From JBCCGG01 sp039029395 (lineage in GTDB: Bacteria > Pseudomonadota > Alphaproteobacteria > Kiloniellales > JAKSDN01), in assembly GCA_039029395.1 (NCBI GenBank), contig JBCCGG010000021.1:32532-96531 (forward strand): DNA of 64,000 nt. Direction: 5' to 3'. This document shows, piece by piece, positions 60,167-64,000 of the stretch (positions are counted from its first letter, which is position 1; each line of letters starts with the position of its first letter). Below the pieces are notes generated by a model. The model ran no database searches and was not told the DNA's origin. It saw only the letters and a program-made list of their open reading frames with translations. Position numbers and translations under genes: made by a program.

Positions 60167-61278
60167 CAGAAGCCGATCCTTTCGCGCCGGAGATGTTCCG
60201 CCATCTCCTTGGCCCGGCCTCCGCTGCGCATCAGGTCGAGATAGACCTGGACGGGGCTGGCGAGCCAGATAGCCTCGATACGTTCCTTGAACAGGAACTC
60301 GCCCTGTGACGGGGTTTCGATGACGTTCAGATTTGCGCCTTCGCTGACTATACGGGCATCCAGTTCACTCAAGACTTCCTCAGCGGCGCGGCCCGGCATC
60401 AACCGGCAAGCCACCCGCGAAATTCTTGTCAGGAACGGGGCATAGCGCTGCGCGGCCGCCTCCTGCGTAATCACGCACTGAGTTTTGTGGGAATCGCTCA
60501 GGCGGGTCAGACGATCCATCAGAGCTTCAGAATCAATAGACCGGACATAGTAGCGGCGCTCCGTGCGCTGTCGGCGGCTCGGAACTTGCCTGCTCCACTC
60601 ATCAAGGAGCATGCCCGGTTCAACCAGGGAGCGCTCCTTGGAAGGTCCCTGGCCTCTGGTTTGAAGCCAGTCGAAGCGCTCAAGGGATGATAGCGTTTCG
60701 GAAGTGGTCGCTGGCGACACCTCCGCGAGTGCGGCCAGGGCTTTCACTCCAAACCACTCGCCGTGATGAACTAGCAGTGCGTGAAGAACCTGCGAGCGCT
60801 TGCCCTTAAATAGCGAGCGGACGGCTTTTTCGAGCGTCTTGGGCGCGGGCCTGTCTATATAGAAAAAGGCGCCGCGCGCCGGGATGAACAGACTTCCTCC
60901 GGTGTCGAAGTAGCCGATATTCTCTTTGCGCAGCAGTTCCTTGGCGCCCGGTGAGATTGATTCCGCCGCCAGCAGCGGCACGGCAGTGTTTTCCGGGACG
61001 TTCAGCCGCTCCAGCGCGCCGAACTGGTTGATCTGCCAAAGGATCTGCCGGACATCGCGGGGATAGACGGATTTCTTGACCTCAATGAGCAGGGTGAGGT
61101 CCCTGCCGGCGACACCCAGATGGATTTCAGCGTCGAGCTGAAGGTCCTCAACCAACTTCCGTCGCTCCAGGTGTGGCGGCTGCGCACGGACCTGCGGTAG
61201 CTCCCGGAGTGTATCCAGAAGCTTATCCAGCACGTCTCTCTCTGACATTTGAAGTTTGTTCATCGCCAATTCATTCAT
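60166..61278 (-). CDS. AbiEi-like antitoxin/regulator with PD-(D/E)XK-like N-terminus
   Basis: A 370-aa protein. Residues 45-85 contain LDAEIHLGVAGRDLTLLIEVKKS, where D and EVK fit a PD-(D/E)XK nuclease core. Residues 165-215 form a winged helix (VLHALLVHHGEWFGVKALAALAEVSPATTSETLSSLERFDWL), as in AbiEi-type regulators. The C-terminal half has the AbiEi-like tail with YLDLMRSGGRAKEMAEHLRRE. Long for AbiEi; the nuclease-like N-terminus is the additional part. The start at 61278 is near palindromes, so autorepression is likely. A shorter start at 61248 is possible. Confidence 0.75.
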   Translation of the reverse strand: MNELAMNKLQMSERDVLDKLLDTLRELPQVRAQPPHLERRKLVEDLQLDAEIHLGVAGRDLTLLIEVKKSVYPRDVRQILWQINQFGALERLNVPENTAVPLLAAESISPGAKELLRKENIGYFDTGGSLFIPARGAFFYIDRPAPKTLEKAVRSLFKGKRSQVLHALLVHHGEWFGVKALAALAEVSPATTSETLSSLERFDWLQTRGQGPSKERSLVEPGMLLDEWSRQVPSRRQRTERRYYVRSIDSEALMDRLTRLSDSHKTQCVITQEAAAQRYAPFLTRISRVACRLMPGRAAEEVLSELDARIVSEGANLNVIETPSQGEFLFKERIEAIWLASPVQVYLDLMRSGGRAKEMAEHLRRERIGF

Positions 61279-61280
61279 GT

Positions 61281-61349
61281 TTGCTGCACAGCCAATATAC
61301 CCAAATTATCAAATATTCGCTAAAATAGCAATGTTCGCTGTTCAGCGAA
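61281..61349. promoter_or_regulatory. Operator palindromes upstream of the AbiE-like operon
   Basis: TTCGCT-GTTC-AGCGAA at 61334-61349 is perfect. Imperfect relatives are TTCGCT-N5-AGCAA at 61316-61331 and TTGCTG-CA-CAGCCAA at 61281-61295. They precede the start at 61278, as expected for negative autoregulation in AbiE systems. Confidence 0.7.
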
Positions 61350-61705
61350 GAAGTTGAATTTCTAAGATGGTTATCTCCAGCACTATCCCACACAGAATTT
61401 GTAAACGGATTTCACTAGATAATTCCGATAGTTAACTGACTTCCACGGCGACCCTCTAAGGAGGGCTTCGACCGTAAAGAGGCATTGATCCGAGTTCCCA
61501 TGCAATCCCCAATCCCTTGAAAAACTGCGCAACTCATGCTAAATTGATAATTGGAGCCGTTCGCCTTGGCTATGAGCGACCAAAAAGACGGCGCGTACTC
61601 CTAACTACCTGTTCTAGCAGGCTTCTTAACCCGTGCTGGCATCCGGTAGTGTTTAAACGCTCTTGACTGCCGATCAAAGTCCAGCAGGCTTTAAGGAGAC
61701 TGCCA
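61350..61705. other. Divergent intergenic region
   Basis: 356 bases with no supported gene. It is AT-rich on the left. AAGGAG at about 61693 serves the ATG at 61706. Confidence 0.5.
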
Positions 61706-62401
61706 ATGTCTACTGATTTCTCGAAGCTGTGTGCGGATTTCCTTCGCGAATCCCACCGTATGGCCTCCGGCGAAAAGCTGAAGGCATCCCATGCCCGTGA
61801 ACTCGTGGCGGCGTTTTTCGGCTACAAGAGCCACGCGGCCCTTCTTGCGGAATCTCGCTACCCGGTATCCCGTCTCGAAGAGACAAATATCCTGGTACCC
61901 AACGTTCCGCTCATGGATGGGCGCCGCAGGCGCTTGACCGGTCTGCCTGCGAGTGTGCGGTCATCGTACGAGCTGGCCTCCAACCTGTGCACTTTCCTGC
62001 AGGACGAGGATCACTTCACCGGCCAGGTCTGGCTGTACGAATCCCTGGAAAACTACATCCTCGAAGTTTTCCTTCCCGAGCACGACTACCTCGTATCGGA
62101 TGAGCTGTCCGGCGTCATGGCGGAAACCAACGCCTACTTCGATGAATCACTGTATGAATCGGCGAGTGTCAGCGAGGGCGATGATGATGTCGTGATCGAG
62201 GTCGAGGGCGTCTACAACGGCACAAACGATCCGGATAAGCCGTTTTCGGGTAACAAGATCGACGTGTCGGTAACGGTCACCCTCTACCGGATGGCTGGCC
62301 GCACCGGCTTCCTCGACTTCGAAGTTTCCGCCGGGGGGGCAGTCAGTCAAGACTGGGTGGATTGGGAAGACGTGCATGGAGCGCCAGCCTCGCCGAACTA
62401 A
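61706..62401 (+). CDS. Protein of unknown function with glyoxalase-related N-terminal motif
   Basis: A 231-aa protein. Residues 20-50 (GEKLKASHARELVAAFFGYKSHAALLAE) resemble the short helical motif that precedes glyoxalase-superfamily or DUF domains in many plasmid and island proteins. The remainder is acidic (DE-rich near 140-170), with beta-strands (KIDVSVTVTLYRMAGRTGFLDFEVSAGG). No catalytic motif is seen. It ends before a perfect hairpin at 62441. Function unknown. Confidence 0.7.
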   Translation: MSTDFSKLCADFLRESHRMASGEKLKASHARELVAAFFGYKSHAALLAESRYPVSRLEETNILVPNVPLMDGRRRRLTGLPASVRSSYELASNLCTFLQDEDHFTGQVWLYESLENYILEVFLPEHDYLVSDELSGVMAETNAYFDESLYESASVSEGDDDVVIEVEGVYNGTNDPDKPFSGNKIDVSVTVTLYRMAGRTGFLDFEVSAGGAVSQDWVDWEDVHGAPASPN

Positions 62402-62440
62402 CTGAGGCATTTCCATAGCTGGCAGCTGCCTGCCACAACT

Positions 62441-62466
62441 CGGGCGGCCCAATTTTGGGCCGCCCG
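62441..62466. terminator. Perfect GC hairpin, terminator-like
   Basis: CGGGCGGCCC (62441-62450) and GGGCCGCCCG (62457-62466) with a 6-nt AATTTT loop. No T-run follows, so termination may be incomplete. It lies 40 nt after the previous stop. Confidence 0.65.
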
Positions 62467-62539
62467 CGCCGCTCCCAAGCGAAGAACGTCATCCATAATA
62501 CTCTTCTACACATTGATAATTCGCGATAATTTTGTTTGC

Positions 62540-62568
62540 TTGACAAATTTAGCACTGCTAATTACATT
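62540..62568 (+). promoter_or_regulatory. Promoter with embedded palindrome for the Xre-nuclease operon
   Basis: TTGACA (62540-62545), 17-bp spacer, TACATT (62563-62568). The palindrome TTAGC-N3-GCTAA at 62549-62561 fills the spacer. The predicted transcription start lies within a few bases of the ATG at 62576, so the mRNA is probably leaderless or nearly so. Confidence 0.65.
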
Positions 62569-62575
62569 AAGCACT

Positions 62576-62935
62576 ATGGCGGAATCAATGGAAAAGCTCG
62601 GTACGTTTCTGGCGTCAACGCGCAACAAGCTTGGCCTTACCCTACGGGCTGTCGAGAAGCGGACAGGAATCTCCAACGCGTATTTGAGCCAGTTGGAGCA
62701 CGGTAGGATCGGGATGCCCGCTCCGCAGAACCTGCATAAGCTGGCGGAGGTGTATCGCTTGCCCTACGAGCTGTTGATGGAGCTAGCCGGGCACCCCGTC
62801 CCACGAGCCGAAACGGCGAACGCCAAACCAAGGTTGGATTCCTTTTCCGCCCGAATTGGATCGGTGACCAAAGAGGAAGAAGAAGCGCTAGTCGAATTCC
62901 TGCAGTTCATTAGATCAAAAAAGCGGGGGCGATAG
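62576..62935 (+). CDS. Xre-type HTH regulator
   Basis: A 119-aa protein. LGTFLASTRNKLGLTLRAVEKRTGISNAYLSQLEHGRIGMPAPQNLHKLAEVYRLPYELLMELAG is a full Xre/Cro HTH; a C-terminal helix EEEEALVEFLQFIRSK follows. I chose the ATG at 62576, since the promoter lies directly upstream. Its stop (TAG 62933-62935) is followed at once by the nuclease ATG, so translation is coupled and stoichiometry controlled. It probably represses its own promoter through the palindrome. Confidence 0.88.
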   Translation: MAESMEKLGTFLASTRNKLGLTLRAVEKRTGISNAYLSQLEHGRIGMPAPQNLHKLAEVYRLPYELLMELAGHPVPRAETANAKPRLDSFSARIGSVTKEEEEALVEFLQFIRSKKRGR

Positions 62936-63880
62936 ATGCGGTGGTCGTACTCCGCAAGCCGATCATTTCGGCAGTGCCAGCGTCAGTGGTATTTCAAGAA
63001 TGTCGTGTCCAGCGCGAAGGCGAAAGATCCACTACGGAAAAGAGCCTATCTTCTGGGCAAGCTGAGAAGTGTGAGCGCCTGGCGCGGCCAGATTGTGGAC
63101 GATGTCATCTCAAGGGTCATTGTCCCGTGTGTAAATCGAAACACTTGCATCACACTGAAACAGGCGAAAAGATGCGCGCGTGAGTTGTTCGAAAGACAAC
63201 TCGCATTTGGACGGCGCCATCCTATTGATGACCTGAACTTGCGCGTCTCAGAGATAGGACAAGATTTCGCCCTTTTTCATGCCATGGAGTACAATGGAGG
63301 GCTTTCGCAAACAGAGATAGACTTGGCGTGGAAAGAGGTTGAAACCGCGTTAGAGAATCTCTTCGAGCTGTATGATCTTAAGCAGCTTCTCAAGTCTTCT
63401 GACTACATCATAACACAGCGGGCACTTCAATTTCCGCTGATGGACAACGTAACGGTTTTAGCTTATCCCGATGCAATAGCATTTCATTCTGACTCAGCCC
63501 CAACAATCATTGATTGGAAAGTCCATGCTTTTGGGCAAAACGACGCGTGGCTGCAGCTTGCGATTTACGCAATAGCACTGAATCGATGCAAGCCCCACTC
63601 GGATTTTCCAGCACTGTCGGAATCTTCTTTGCAAGAAACGAAACTCTACGAAGCGCAGCTCTTGACGAATATTGTGCGCGAACATGTCCTCGATGAAGAT
63701 CAGTTTGTTGAAGCTGAAGAATGTATGATCGCGTCTGCCTTTGAGATGACCTGCCTTACCGAAGGAGACAAGTACAGCAAGTTGGATTCGGAAGACTTTA
63801 CGCCAGCGCTTTATGCGGAAACATGCCAGCGTTGCGCGTTTCGAAAACTATGTTGGAAGGATTGTGCGTCGGCAAATTAA
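62936..63880 (+). CDS. RecB-like PD-(D/E)XK nuclease with iron-staple cysteine motif
   Basis: A 314-aa nuclease of the RecB/Cas4/AddB type. The catalytic set is D179 (PDAIAF), D193-W-K195 (IDWKV) and a Q-x3-Y motif (LQLAIYA). Cysteine C14 (FRQCQRQWYF) with C297-x2-C300-x5-C306 and C310 at the C-terminus fits the iron-sulfur staple of these enzymes. It is moderately AT-rich and preceded directly by an Xre regulator. No cas, addA or helicase gene is nearby within the window, so it is likely a stand-alone nuclease, possibly in defence. Confidence 0.83.
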   Translation: MRWSYSASRSFRQCQRQWYFKNVVSSAKAKDPLRKRAYLLGKLRSVSAWRGQIVDDVISRVIVPCVNRNTCITLKQAKRCARELFERQLAFGRRHPIDDLNLRVSEIGQDFALFHAMEYNGGLSQTEIDLAWKEVETALENLFELYDLKQLLKSSDYIITQRALQFPLMDNVTVLAYPDAIAFHSDSAPTIIDWKVHAFGQNDAWLQLAIYAIALNRCKPHSDFPALSESSLQETKLYEAQLLTNIVREHVLDEDQFVEAEECMIASAFEMTCLTEGDKYSKLDSEDFTPALYAETCQRCAFRKLCWKDCASAN

Positions 63881-64000
63881 TTGAGACAGATGGGCGTCTG
63901 ATTTAAAGGAGTCTCTGGCTCATCTGGTTGATCATTCTAGGCGGCGCTTTTGCGGTGTTGCAAGCGCCTGGTCTCGAGTGTCTTTCGTTTGATCCTTTCC
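63881..64000. other. Right end of the window
   Basis: 120 bases after the nuclease stop; no gene start or other signal is seen. Confidence 0.5.

Noticed and set aside
1..64000. CRISPR arrays, tRNA, rRNA and tmRNA genes
   Set aside because: No regularly spaced repeats, no cloverleaf with a TTCGA-type T-loop and no rRNA-like stretches were recognised by eye; a covariance-model scan would settle it.

Overview
The window is high-GC DNA from an alphaproteobacterium, most likely of the Rhodospirillales/Kiloniellales type. The evidence is the ileS-lspA-BamF-like lipoprotein-M16-M16 order, a short alphaproteobacterial-type Pgi, a DUF47-Pit operon with a textbook Pho box, and a dense mixture of class V aminotransferase, TauD, GGT-like, DddP-like, GFA and CSD genes. 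No rRNA, tRNA or CRISPR array was recognised. The taxonomic call is inference.

Region 1 (1-50.8 kb) is chromosomal core and catabolic DNA. It holds, in order: a PhoB-controlled phosphate uptake operon (1-1648); aminotransferase, N-formylglutamate amidohydrolase and isocitrate-lyase-family genes; a fusion of a cyclic-nucleotide-binding domain to an HlyD-like adaptor (6063-7997); and a TetR-controlled redox cluster (AhpD-like, YHS, cytochrome-P460-like; 8115-10668) with three copies of one palindromic operator. Next come TauD, DUF1059, LuxR-TPR, GGT, FetAB, CSD and MaoC genes, then ileS-lspA-bamF-M16-M16-pgi-mutL, then LysR/EamA, rsmD-rluB, puuD-like, tadA and TlpA genes. These are followed by an ATP-grasp/GNAT pair, an Fpg-like glycosylase, pmbA, a lipid-kinase-like gene, a 1-Cys peroxiredoxin with a clear terminator, and a DddP-like (DMSP lyase family) gene in a small operon with an SDR and a muconolactone-isomerase-like gene. 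The segment ends with a class III cyclase-TPR gene, a sulfatase and a GFA gene. Two genes here (46245-46622 and 48471-48713) are short chimaeras that look like products of internal deletions.

Region 2 (50.8-55.5 kb) is a degraded mobile element. It contains integrase and excisionase-like fragments, a phosphonoacetate-hydrolase-like gene behind nested palindromes, a frameshifted and internally deleted primase, and a second, truncated copy of the GFA 3' half. A mobilisation operon (a 39-aa ORF, MobC-like, relaxase) follows.

Region 3 (55.9-64 kb) is accessory DNA with shifting base composition. An AT-rich three-gene run on the minus strand (Xre regulator, membrane protein, LRR protein with DnaJ-like zinc motifs) lies behind an ordered operator array. 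Then come inverted IS66 fragments and a group II intron reverse-transcriptase fragment, an AbiE-like nucleotidyltransferase/antitoxin pair with its own palindromes, an unknown gene with a glyoxalase-related N-terminal motif, and an Xre regulator coupled with zero spacing to a RecB-like nuclease carrying an iron-staple-type cysteine motif. The LRR, AbiE and Xre-nuclease modules are the best candidates for defence or conflict functions, and the first and third are the most likely to be undescribed.
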